Assembly: GCA_029560585.1 (NCBI GenBank)
Contig: JAKQKQ010000027.1
Location: forward strand, 1-33,137
DNA length: 33,137 nt
Direction: 5' to 3'
DNA from: Verrucomicrobiota bacterium
GTDB taxonomy: Bacteria > Verrucomicrobiota > Verrucomicrobiia > JADLBR01
How positions within the stretch are numbered: the stretch's first letter is position 1; each line of letters starts with the position of its first letter. The notes under the pieces were generated by a model that had not been told where the DNA came from, did no database searches, and worked only from the letters and a program-made list of their open reading frames with translations. The position numbers and the translations under genes were made by a program. Below, piece by piece: positions 14,910 to 23,113 of this stretch.

Positions 14910-16349
14910 TCACGGTGCCTCGGTGGGGTTATCGCGGCGATTGCCACCTTTTCCCTTGCCGCCCCTATCACCCTTCTTGCCTTTGACACGCTGTTCTTGG
15001 CTCGGCGGTTTGCTGGGGTCGTAGTCGGGATTGGGTGTCGGCAATTGTGCATCGAGGGCCTTGAGGTACTCGGCGAGACGCCGGTCTAGCTCGTCAACCT
15101 TTTGGGGCATCTGTTTCGCCAGATCCTCTCGTTCAGCTATGTCCTTCGACAGATCGAGGAGCATGCGTTCGCCGGTCTCGTAGAAGCGGATCAATTTGTA
15201 GTTGCCGAACAGCAGGGCCGAGGCCGGGCCGAGCGCGTCCTTGTCGTAGTGCGGGAAGTGGACGACGAATTCCTCGCGGGGTCTTTTCACGATGCCCGTG
15301 CCCCCGTTCATCAGCACCTGCGCGAAACTCCCGCCCTCGATGGCCTTCGGGAGCGACTCCTTTACACCGGCCAGTTCGGCGAATGTGGGAAACATGTCCG
15401 TCCCGGTCACGCGCACGTGCGAGCATGCGCCCGCCTTGACGCCCGGCCCGGAGACGATGAATGGCACGCGGATGCCGCCCTCCCAAACCGAACCCTTCCC
15501 GCCAGTCAGCGGCGCATTGCGGCCGGGCGAACCGTGGTCGGTCGTGAAGAAAACGTAGGTGCTGCCTTTGAGTCCGAGCCGATCCACGGCGTCAAGGATT
15601 TGTCCCAGGCTCTGGTCGGTAGAACTGATCTCCTCCTCCTGATTTCCCGGCCCTCGTTTTCGTCCGCCGCCCCCGCCCTTCCCCTCCTGGCTCGGATAGT
15701 GCGACATCTGGACGTAGAATGGCCGACGGGCTTTCATCTGCCTCCCCATGAAATCGATGCCGTGCTCGGTCATCGCGATCGCCTGTTTGGGATTTGGGTC
15801 AGCGACGTTCTCTGGACCGCCGTTGCCGGTCGGACCGTCGCTCTCGTCGAATCCATGCTCGGACGGATCTTCCCGGCCAACGTGCCATTTGCCGAAGTGG
15901 GCGGTGGCGTAGTCCGCCCGCTTGAGCAACTCGGCGATGGTCGTCTCCTCCATCGGCATCTCAAGGGACGCGCGCGGCGGGATGACCTTGATGTTCGCCC
16001 CCCCGTCGCCGCGCGCCCCCTCCGCGCCGACGAAGGTCATGTGCAACGACGCGGGGCTCCGGCCGGTGAAGAGGGCCGCGCGAGAGGGCGTGCAGCGCGG
16101 TGAGGCGGCGTAGCCGTCGGAAAATCGCATGCCAATGGCGGCGAGCCGCTCCACATTGGGCGTCTTGATTCTGGAACCTTTCGAGGCGGGATTGCGGTCG
16201 TCCATCTGCACGGAGCAGCTGGTCCAGCCTGCCCCCTCGCCGAGGATGACGACGAAGTTGGGGTGTTGATTCAACGCCGCAGACCGATCAGCGGAAACAG
16301 TCAACAGGGCCGCCGCGAGAAGACTTGGCCATCTGGTGATTTGTTTCAT
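14910..16349 (-). CDS. Secreted sulfatase, formylglycine type
   Basis: The 479-residue protein has a signal peptide (residues 1-26) and an alkaline-phosphatase-superfamily sulfatase fold. The formylglycine site is C86-T-P-S-R90, followed by AALFTGRSP. HFGKWHVG near the middle and FFTTDHGSPG further on supply the other active-site and metal residues. Type I sulfatases hydrolyse sulfate esters and need Cys86 oxidised to formylglycine. Unusually, the first metal-ligand pair (normally Asp-Asp after the PNFVVIL strand) reads GEGAGW here. A Gly/Arg-rich insert follows SQEGKGGGGG, and the C-terminal tail is Lys/Gly-rich. Its start is 6 nt after the stop of the arylsulfotransferase-SMP-30 gene, so it is the last gene of that operon. 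The substrate is unknown. Confidence 0.87.
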   Translation of the reverse strand: MKQITRWPSLLAAALLTVSADRSAALNQHPNFVVILGEGAGWTSCSVQMDDRNPASKGSRIKTPNVERLAAIGMRFSDGYAASPRCTPSRAALFTGRSPASLHMTFVGAEGARGDGGANIKVIPPRASLEMPMEETTIAELLKRADYATAHFGKWHVGREDPSEHGFDESDGPTGNGGPENVADPNPKQAIAMTEHGIDFMGRQMKARRPFYVQMSHYPSQEGKGGGGGRKRGPGNQEEEISSTDQSLGQILDAVDRLGLKGSTYVFFTTDHGSPGRNAPLTGGKGSVWEGGIRVPFIVSGPGVKAGACSHVRVTGTDMFPTFAELAGVKESLPKAIEGGSFAQVLMNGGTGIVKRPREEFVVHFPHYDKDALGPASALLFGNYKLIRFYETGERMLLDLSKDIAEREDLAKQMPQKVDELDRRLAEYLKALDAQLPTPNPDYDPSKPPSQEQRVKGKKGDRGGKGKGGNRRDNPTEAP

Positions 16350-16355
16350 TTTGTT

Positions 16356-18869
16356 TTACGGTTTTGACTGTCGGCATTTCAACGTGCCCGGCGTCTGCAT
16401 CTGCACGGAGTAGAGCGCCGGCCGGGTTGTGATGAAAAGGGTTCGGCCATCCTTGCCACCGAAACAGAGATTCGTCGGCTGCTCGGGCACCTCGATCGTC
16501 GCGATCCGTTTGCCGGTCGAATCGTAAACAAGCACGGCGTCCTCCGCGAGATAGACGTTGCCCTCGCTGTCCATGCACATGCCGTCGGCGCCCACGGGCG
16601 CGAAGAATCGCTTGTTCGAGAGCGCGCCATCGGGGCCGATGTCGTAGGCGTAGATCTTCCGTATGCCGTGGTCGCTGACATAAAGGGTCTTGCCATCGGG
16701 CGTGCCGATCAGGCCATTCGGCCGGACCATATCGTCGATGACGCGGACCACGCGCTTGCGGTCTGGGGCAAGGTAGTAGACACACTCCCCGTCCTGGACC
16801 GGGCGGGTGCCATAGGCCGGATCGGAAAAATAGATGCCGCCGGAGGGCGCGATCCAGAGATCGTTGGGTTTGTTGAAGCGCTTGCCGTTATACTCTCCGG
16901 CGAGCACAGTGACCTGGCCGCGGCCGTCGATCGAAACCAATCGACCGCGGTCGCCCTCGCAGGCGACGAGGTTTCCCTTGCCGTCGAAGAAGAGGCCGTT
17001 GGCGCCACCGGTATCCGTTCGGTAAGTGGAGAGCTTTCCGTCGATGGACCACTTGTACGTCTTGCTGGTCGCCAGATCGGAGAAGTACAGATTGCCAGCC
17101 GCGTCGGCGGCGGGGCCTTCGGCGAACTGGAATTCCCGCGCCAATTCCTTGGCCGTTGCTCCCGACGCCAGTGGGCTGTTCGCGGCGGCGCCTTGCTCAA
17201 CGGGTCGTCGATCATCGCTGGGTGGCATGGGGTCGTCCCCGTCGGCGCGATCGCCATCTCTGGGGGGAGGACGATCACCGCCACGATCACCGCCACGGTC
17301 GCCGCCGCCTCCCTTTCCGCGACCCCCACCTTTTCCTTTCTTCTGGCCGCCTTGTCCGGGAGACGGACGGTCTTTCGCGCGGGGATCGGTCTGGCGCGGA
17401 AACGCGTCGGTTATAGTCCCAAGGGGTTTGAGATCCTTGCCCTTTAAGGCCGGGTGATCTGGCGAATAACGATAGGCGCGAAAGGCGCTGTTAACCATCG
17501 GCAGCACATCGGGCATCATTTTTACCGTGCCAAGCTCTTTCGTCACGGGGTTGATGTATTCCCAGACCAGTTTGCCGGCGCCTGTGACCTCGAAGAAGTG
17601 GCCTTCGGTGTCGGAACAAATCAGGGTGTTGCCATTAGGCAGACGTTGGCCGCTCGAACCAATCTGGCTGAAAAAGCCGTGATTATTGATAGACCGGTAA
17701 CTCCACACCACATGCCTGGAGATTTGCCGGGGGGAGTTGTGCGTGTCGTGGTCGTACTCCTCGCGGACATAACCGGCGTCGGGCGGGTTGACATATTTGC
17801 CGGTATCGCGGCCGCTGGAGTCGAGAAATGGGTTAATCTCTATGATGGATGACTGGGGTGTCCTTTGGAAGAGATACTGGCCATTGTTAAACACCATGAT
17901 GTGGCCGGCGCCGGGAAGTCCGGGCCTGATCCAGTGCGCGTCATGGGAACCGCCCATCTGCTTGTGGCCGGAAGTCGCGTTGTCCCAGTTTTCCAGCACC
18001 TTGGGCGGGTCGCCCTGGCCATAGCGGGCCGGATCGCCGAATCGGTAGAGAAAATCGCCCGCGGGCCCAGCGGCTTTGGCGATGCTGGTGTTCGCGTCAC
18101 CGGGGACGAAGGTGCCGTCGTGATCGATGACGTACAGTTCGCCCTGCACGGAATTGATAACGATGTGCCCCGACTCGGCGTTGTAGTCCATGGAATTGCA
18201 GTGGAGCCAGTCCCGTTTCAACGGCCGTCCCGGCATGTTGATGTTGATCTTGTTCGGATAATCGGATGCGGTCTTCCCCTGTCCGGCGTAGTTGGCCTTC
18301 GACGGATCGATGTCCTGCACGACGTGGTCGAAGAACCACCATTCCCAGACGACGTTGCCCTTCATGTCCACTTCAACCACGGCGTCCATCTGTCCGCCCT
18401 CGTACGGACCCTTTTTGGGGTCTGCGCCGGCGGCGATGGCCTGCTCGTGCGAGATGGACTTGTTGGCGATGTACATCGTGGTCGGGGCCTTGAGCTTCTT
18501 GTTGAACGTCCTCACCCAGTCGTGGTGGGGCGCGTAGTCCTCGCGCTTCTCGGTATATTCCCAGACCTTGTTGCCATCCCAGTCCACCTCGACGAATCCC
18601 TGGAAGCCGCTGGGGTCATCCTTCGAGGCATCCAATAGATTGCCATTGTCGAGAAAGCGCGGGTTGGTGCCCTGGCGCCCCGTGTGGACCACCTGGCCGG
18701 ACATGTCGATGAGGTAAGTGGTGCCGTGCGTGCCAAACAGCGTGTAGCCGTTGAAGGCGTTGGTGCTATCCCAGTAGAGTAGCTCCGTTGGGCCCTGCAG
18801 GCGCTCGTAGGCGATGGCCGAGGTCGCCATCAAGCAGCAACAAATCAGAAATAGTCTTGTGGTTTTCAT
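16356..18869 (-). CDS. Secreted arylsulfotransferase-like / SMP-30 fusion
   Basis: This 837-residue protein starts with a signal peptide (cleavage near Ala20). Residues about 25-490 match the arylsulfotransferase (ASST) beta-propeller pattern: AFNGYTLF near 38-45, repeated DWDGNKVWEY-type blades, APHHDWV, GSHDAHWIRPGLPGAGH and RLPNGNTLICSD. A low-complexity linker (about 510-565) rich in Gly, Lys, Arg and Asp joins it to an SMP-30/gluconolactonase propeller (about 577-837) with the metal-site segments EGP (Glu584), KPND (Asn669) and YVSD (Asp733). ASST enzymes move sulfate between phenolic compounds; SMP-30 enzymes open lactones. Whether either half is active is unknown. It starts 15 nt after the EF-hand frame of the upstream gene and ends 6 nt before the sulfatase. 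Confidence 0.82.
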   Translation of the reverse strand: MKTTRLFLICCCLMATSAIAYERLQGPTELLYWDSTNAFNGYTLFGTHGTTYLIDMSGQVVHTGRQGTNPRFLDNGNLLDASKDDPSGFQGFVEVDWDGNKVWEYTEKREDYAPHHDWVRTFNKKLKAPTTMYIANKSISHEQAIAAGADPKKGPYEGGQMDAVVEVDMKGNVVWEWWFFDHVVQDIDPSKANYAGQGKTASDYPNKININMPGRPLKRDWLHCNSMDYNAESGHIVINSVQGELYVIDHDGTFVPGDANTSIAKAAGPAGDFLYRFGDPARYGQGDPPKVLENWDNATSGHKQMGGSHDAHWIRPGLPGAGHIMVFNNGQYLFQRTPQSSIIEINPFLDSSGRDTGKYVNPPDAGYVREEYDHDTHNSPRQISRHVVWSYRSINNHGFFSQIGSSGQRLPNGNTLICSDTEGHFFEVTGAGKLVWEYINPVTKELGTVKMMPDVLPMVNSAFRAYRYSPDHPALKGKDLKPLGTITDAFPRQTDPRAKDRPSPGQGGQKKGKGGGRGKGGGGDRGGDRGGDRPPPRDGDRADGDDPMPPSDDRRPVEQGAAANSPLASGATAKELAREFQFAEGPAADAAGNLYFSDLATSKTYKWSIDGKLSTYRTDTGGANGLFFDGKGNLVACEGDRGRLVSIDGRGQVTVLAGEYNGKRFNKPNDLWIAPSGGIYFSDPAYGTRPVQDGECVYYLAPDRKRVVRVIDDMVRPNGLIGTPDGKTLYVSDHGIRKIYAYDIGPDGALSNKRFFAPVGADGMCMDSEGNVYLAEDAVLVYDSTGKRIATIEVPEQPTNLCFGGKDGRTLFITTRPALYSVQMQTPGTLKCRQSKP

Positions 18870-18884
18870 AGTTTCGCCAGTCCT

Positions 18885-19376
18885 TCAGTTTCGTGGGGGA
18901 CCGTCCATCCCTCCCTGCTCAAGGCCGCGCCTGTCACCACCGCCATCAACCTCCTCGCGCGTGAGGCGGCCATCGCGATCGCGGTCGGCCGCCTTCAGTG
19001 CCGCGGGGGCGTTGTCGATCTCCGCGGGGGAGAGGGAGCCATCACCGTCGGCGTCGAGGGTTCGCATGAGCGGCCCGCCGGGGCGGCGCTTGCGGCCATC
19101 TTTGCCGGGCTGGCTTGTGCCCGCGTCATCGATCTCAGAAACGACCAGTTTGCCGTCGCGGTCTTTGTCGAGGGTCGTGAGGGTCTTCGCGGCATCGGCC
19201 ATCTCGGAGGCGTTCAGGGTGCCGTCCCCGTCGGCATCGATCGCGGTCGCGAGGGGGGATCGTCCGAAGCCTTGGCCGCCCCCGCGGCCTTGGCCTGTGC
19301 TGTTGCTGCCATCGCGGGGTGGGGGGTTTTCACCGCCGCTGCGCGACGCCTCCTCCGAGGGTAGGGTTGGCTGCAT
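18885..19376 (-). CDS. EF-hand protein; probable frameshifted tail of the SUMF1 fusion
   Basis: The 163-residue frame has a Pro/Gly/Arg-rich N-terminus and four canonical EF-hand loops: DADGDGTLNASE, DKDRDGKLVVSE, DADGDGSLSPAE and DRDRDGRLTREE. Each has the D-x-D-x-DG-x-L-x3-E calcium-binding pattern. There is no signal peptide and no ribosome binding site at the ATG. The same frame continues upstream, without a stop back to about 19483, into Arg/Asp/Pro-rich sequence of the same kind as the end of the overlapping large gene, which is in another frame. I infer it is the C-terminus of that protein displaced by a 1-nt indel near 19450. A separate small calcium-binding protein is the alternative. 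Confidence 0.72.
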   Translation of the reverse strand: MQPTLPSEEASRSGGENPPPRDGSNSTGQGRGGGQGFGRSPLATAIDADGDGTLNASEMADAAKTLTTLDKDRDGKLVVSEIDDAGTSQPGKDGRKRRPGGPLMRTLDADGDGSLSPAEIDNAPAALKAADRDRDGRLTREEVDGGGDRRGLEQGGMDGPPRN

Positions 19377-22300
19377 GTTCTGGCGGTCATCGCGGCCGCG
19401 ACGGGAATCTTCTTCACGCGGGGGTGGCGCAGACCGGCGATCGTCTTCACCCGGCCACCTTTTCCATCGCCGGGTCCGCGTTCGTCACGTCCCCTCCCCT
19501 TGCCCCGACCGTCTTTCTGCTGGAAGCGCTCGCGGTCCTCGGGCGGGGCGTCTGCGGCATCGAGGCCGGTCTTGCCCTTCTGTGAGGCGGGCAACTCGAT
19601 GACATCGCCCCGGCTGAGGTTCCGGCCCACGAGGCCGGGGTAATCGGGGGCGTAGCGGTGGACCTTGAAGACGGCGTTCCAGAGATGGCCCCTGACGTCT
19701 TTTCCAGGCACCTCGCCCTGGGCGAGGATGCCGCCCCGCACCATGGGGTTGACATATTGCCAGACGGTCTCGCCCGCGGCTGTGACCTCGAAGAGGTTTC
19801 CGATGACGCCTGCGCAGATCAGGGTGTTGCCGTTGGGCAGACGGTGCGCACCGGAGATCTCCGAGGAGAAGAAGTCCTCCCGATTCTTGGCCTCATAATG
19901 CCAGACGGGTTTCTCCGGGCCATATGCCTTTCCGGAGCGGATGATGTAACGGCCATTGGAGTCGGTGGGCGGCTCGATTTCCTCCACGCTCGAGTAACCG
20001 CGGTCGTAACCGTTGTTGAAGATCGTGATGTGGCCCGCGCCGGGGTAACCGTCGGGTATCCATTGTGCGTCATGCTGTTGGACGAGCTGTTTATCCGTGG
20101 CGGTGCCGCGTCCATATGCGGCGGGATTGCCCCAGCGGTAGATCAAATCGCCACCTTTGCCATGCTTGCCGCCGGAGTGGCCCCCGGCCTCCTTCGTGGT
20201 GGTGCTGTGGTCGAGGACCCAGATCTCGTTGCAGCCGCGGACACTCAGCATGATCTGGTCGAGCTTCGGGTTGTAACTGATGGAATTCATGTGATTCCAG
20301 AAGGCGGGGACCGCGCGCCCGTTGCAGTCCACGTCGATCCGTTCCGGGTGTTCGGACGGCTCGCCATAGTTCGGCTTGGATCGATCGTTGTTCTGGAGCA
20401 GGTGGTCCCAGGCGCGCCACTGCCAGACGATCTTGCCGCCCTTGGACCGCGTTGGCTGGACCTCGATGACGGAGTCCGGGAACAGCTGCCGGTCGCGCAG
20501 CATCTGCGGATTAAAACCCGCCTCGATGCACTCCTCGTAGGATTTCTTTTCCACGACGAGGAAAAGGATGTTGCCGTTCGGCATCGGGGCGACATCGTGG
20601 TGCGAGAGGTAGGTGTCGGAGGAGTAGTCAAACTCCCAGATGAGATTGCCGTCCCAGTCGAATTCCTCCAGCCGGCCGCCTTCGCCGCCGCTCGTGAAAC
20701 CCTTGTTCTTCGTGAAACAGCAGTGGAGCAGATTGCCGTTGGGCTCCAGGTAGACGGACTGGCCCGGCTCGTACTGGCTCTTCCACGAGTGGACCGCGCG
20801 GCCCGCGTTGTCCATGAGATAGATCACCGTGTTGTGCTTCGGCGCGAAGAGCGTGTAGCCGTTGAAGGCTTTCTGGGTATTGAGGAAAAGCCCGACGGTC
20901 TGGCCGGGGTTGGGCGAGGTCGGGATCTTGTTCGCGTGCATGGTCGCGCCTCCGCCGCCGCCCTCTGGCCGACCCTGACCTCTTTCTTCTCGTCGGCCTT
21001 GGCCGTCCCCGTCGCGTCGGTCCTGGTTCCGCCCATCGCGTTGGTCACCCCGGCGATCATCGCCCTCGCCCGGCCGGCGGCGCTCCCCCCCACTTTCAGG
21101 GGGTGGCGGCGGGCGCTCGCCATCAGGCGGGGAGAGACGATTTTCCCGACCCTGCCGCTCGAAATCGCGGGGCGGACGGTCATCCGCCTGTCTGGGCTGG
21201 CCTTCCCCTTGGGCAGACGCGAGGCCTTCTCGCGTATAAGTCACATGCAGTTCCGCGCTGGCGAGGACGCGATCCTTCATGGCCGCGAGCAGGGTGTCGC
21301 GGTCAACCTCGGCGGGAGGAACCATGATCTGGGGGGGAGCCGAAAGCGCGTAGAGCGTGTACACGTAAATCTTGGCGCCGGGTCCTTTGGAATGCGGCGG
21401 GGCGTATTCCGTGCGGCTGTTGACGCTGTTATTTCCCAAGGTCCCGACCCCTTTCACATTCTTGGGGAGGCTTCTGACAGTCGGCGGAATGTTGTAGAGG
21501 GTCCAATACCACTTGGCTTCGCCGGCGGGGTCGATGTGGTGCATGATGAGCGCGTAGCTCTTGGTCCCCGCTGGCGCTCCACTCCACTGGAGGGGAAGCG
21601 TCGCGCTCTCGCCATCGCCGGTGAACTCCTTCGGCAGGGTTCCACCATCCGTCACTTCGGGGCTGGTCAAAGCGAAACCGGCCGCTTGCTCCTCGCGTCT
21701 CACCTTCGGGGATGCGGGTGCCGAGGTGGCGCGCGTTGACGTTGAGGAGGCGGATGGGAGGACGACGCGGAAGCCGACGTGATAATAGGGATGGTTCGGG
21801 TCCTGTGGGCCGCGGAAGTACGAGGGGTCACGATTTGAAACACGGCTGTGGCCGTACTCTCCATTGAACCAGTTGCCACCGCGCATCACGCGGTAGGGTT
21901 TTCCGTCGGGCATCGGGCTTCCGCGCTCGGGGCCGGGCGGATTTAGGGACGGACTGTTGCGGTAATAATTTCGTTCGTACCAGTCGTTGCACCACTGCCA
22001 GACATTGCCGACCATGTCGTAGAGGCCGTATCCATTTGCCCCGTCCTTGGTCTGATAGGTGTCCTGCGAGCCGGGCCAGCCGGAATCCGATTTGCGGTGG
22101 AGCTTGCCGTCATAGAAACCGACCGGAGTGGTCCAGGGCTGGGGGCCGCTCTCGTATGGGTCACCGGAATTTGGCCAGTTTGCCCGGGTGACATCGGGCT
22201 CATCGCCCCAGGGGAAGTTGTAGTAAGGATCGTGGTGTCCACCGCGCGCGGCGTATTCCCATTCGGCCTCGGTGGGGAGACGATAGCCGCCGGCAGCGAG

Positions 22301-22792
22301 GTCACAGGCCCAGCCATCGGCCTTGTAGCAAGGGCGTAAATGCGCCCACTCGCTGAGCCAATTGCAGAAGGCCGCCGCCCCATGCCACCGCACGCAGACC
22401 ATCGGATGGTCTTCCTTGCCATCGAGGACGGCGAATCTCTTGCCGTCCCAATCGATCCGGCTGTGGGGGGAGGCGGCGCGCGTCTCGCATAGAATGTCCT
22501 GACCGCCAGCGAGGTAGACGTTCCCATCCCGCACCTCGACCGCGCGCTTCGCCAAGGAGGCATTGAGAAACTCGCAGTACTCGCGGGTGGTCACGTCATA
22601 GACGCCCATCTGGAAGGTCCCCAGTCGGACCTTGTGGAGCGGTATCTCGTCGCTCCCGTGCTTGGGATCGACGAACCCATGATGGTCGCCCATCTCGAAT
22701 TCCCCCGCCGGGATCGCCGCCATCTTCGGAGCGCCACCCGCGGCCAGCGCGGGAAGGAGCGCCATCGCGCATATCCAATGTCCACGTGTCAT
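19214..22792 (-). CDS. Secreted SUMF1-PEBP-arylsulfotransferase fusion protein
   Basis: From the ATG at 22792 (AGGAG 7 nt upstream) the frame encodes 1192 residues. In order: signal peptide (1-20); a SUMF1/FGE-sulfatase fold domain (about 24-346, with RLPTEAEWEYAARGG, NVWQWCNDW and VMRGGNWFNG); a PEBP/YbhB-type Raf-kinase-inhibitor-like domain (about 372-520, with LQWSGAPAGTKSYAL and WTLYNIP); a Pro/Arg/Asp-rich linker (522-615); and an arylsulfotransferase-like propeller (about 620-1080, AFNGYTLFAP, RLPNGNTLICAG). The last 80 residues change to Ala/Arg/Pro-rich nonsense-like sequence where the frame appears shifted away from the EF-hand tail. The FGE catalytic cysteine pair is absent: the equivalent segment reads NWFNGEYGHSR. 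It heads the operon with the ASST-SMP-30 and sulfatase genes. The function is not established. Confidence 0.8.
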   Translation of the reverse strand: MTRGHWICAMALLPALAAGGAPKMAAIPAGEFEMGDHHGFVDPKHGSDEIPLHKVRLGTFQMGVYDVTTREYCEFLNASLAKRAVEVRDGNVYLAGGQDILCETRAASPHSRIDWDGKRFAVLDGKEDHPMVCVRWHGAAAFCNWLSEWAHLRPCYKADGWACDLAAGGYRLPTEAEWEYAARGGHHDPYYNFPWGDEPDVTRANWPNSGDPYESGPQPWTTPVGFYDGKLHRKSDSGWPGSQDTYQTKDGANGYGLYDMVGNVWQWCNDWYERNYYRNSPSLNPPGPERGSPMPDGKPYRVMRGGNWFNGEYGHSRVSNRDPSYFRGPQDPNHPYYHVGFRVVLPSASSTSTRATSAPASPKVRREEQAAGFALTSPEVTDGGTLPKEFTGDGESATLPLQWSGAPAGTKSYALIMHHIDPAGEAKWYWTLYNIPPTVRSLPKNVKGVGTLGNNSVNSRTEYAPPHSKGPGAKIYVYTLYALSAPPQIMVPPAEVDRDTLLAAMKDRVLASAELHVTYTREGLASAQGEGQPRQADDRPPRDFERQGRENRLSPPDGERPPPPPESGGERRRPGEGDDRRGDQRDGRNQDRRDGDGQGRREERGQGRPEGGGGGATMHANKIPTSPNPGQTVGLFLNTQKAFNGYTLFAPKHNTVIYLMDNAGRAVHSWKSQYEPGQSVYLEPNGNLLHCCFTKNKGFTSGGEGGRLEEFDWDGNLIWEFDYSSDTYLSHHDVAPMPNGNILFLVVEKKSYEECIEAGFNPQMLRDRQLFPDSVIEVQPTRSKGGKIVWQWRAWDHLLQNNDRSKPNYGEPSEHPERIDVDCNGRAVPAFWNHMNSISYNPKLDQIMLSVRGCNEIWVLDHSTTTKEAGGHSGGKHGKGGDLIYRWGNPAAYGRGTATDKQLVQQHDAQWIPDGYPGAGHITIFNNGYDRGYSSVEEIEPPTDSNGRYIIRSGKAYGPEKPVWHYEAKNREDFFSSEISGAHRLPNGNTLICAGVIGNLFEVTAAGETVWQYVNPMVRGGILAQGEVPGKDVRGHLWNAVFKVHRYAPDYPGLVGRNLSRGDVIELPASQKGKTGLDAADAPPEDRERFQQKDGRGKGRGRDERGPGDGKGGRVKTIAGLRHPRVKKIPVAAAMTARTCSQPYPRRRRRAAAVKTPHPAMAATAQAKAAGAAKASDDPPSRPRSMPTGTAP

Positions 22793-22799
22793 CGCCGTT

Positions 22800-22804
22800 C
22801 TCCT
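22800..22804 (-). promoter_or_regulatory. Ribosome binding site of the SUMF1 fusion gene
   Basis: AGGAG on the minus strand lies 7 nt before the ATG at 22792, which is followed by a good signal peptide. This rules out the in-frame ATG 51 codons upstream as the main start. Confidence 0.75.
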
Positions 22805-22989
22805 GTACGTCCCCATCGCCGGGGCTCTGTTGCCTCTCTGATAACGTTTAACCAGAGGGAGATGACCGGCAGATGACGCAAAGATTACGGCGTTGTCATG
22901 TTGGGCGGACGAACCGCAAAAGCCGGAAACCCGGCACCCGTTCAAATGGGTGCCCGTCGAAAAACCGCGATGGTGACACCGTATCGCGG

Positions 22990-23074
22990 CTGACTCGAGA
23001 ATTCAGACACCGAATCGTAGGAGCCTGCTTGCAGGCGAATCGAATCGCGCGCAAGCGCGCTCCTACGTCCCATT
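22990..23074. repeat. 85-bp two-copy REPIN-like repeat (copy 2, inverted)
   Basis: It is the reverse-complement partner of 11542-11626 (77 of 85 identical). Core 23017-23066 has GTAGGAGCCTGCTTGCAGGC facing its inverted counterpart with a different stem. It lies in the 22793-23113 gap between two same-strand operons. Apart from this repeat and the ribosome binding site I see no gene or clear promoter in that gap. Confidence 0.75.
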
Positions 23075-23113
23075 ATCTGACCCGCCGCCGGCGCGCGGGC
23101 GCGGCGTGAAGTT

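Noticed and set aside
19658-21739. Plus-strand open frame of 693 codons opposite the SUMF1 fusion
   Set aside because: The minus strand carries recognisable SUMF1, PEBP and ASST motifs; the antisense product is composition-driven.
22793-22945. Longer N-terminus for the SUMF1 fusion
   Set aside because: The upstream extension lacks a signal peptide, while the start at 22792 has AGGAG at good spacing and a signal peptide directly after it.
1-23074. CRISPR array from the recurrent palindromic repeats
   Set aside because: The repeats are dispersed, in both orientations and not regularly spaced, and no cas gene is present.
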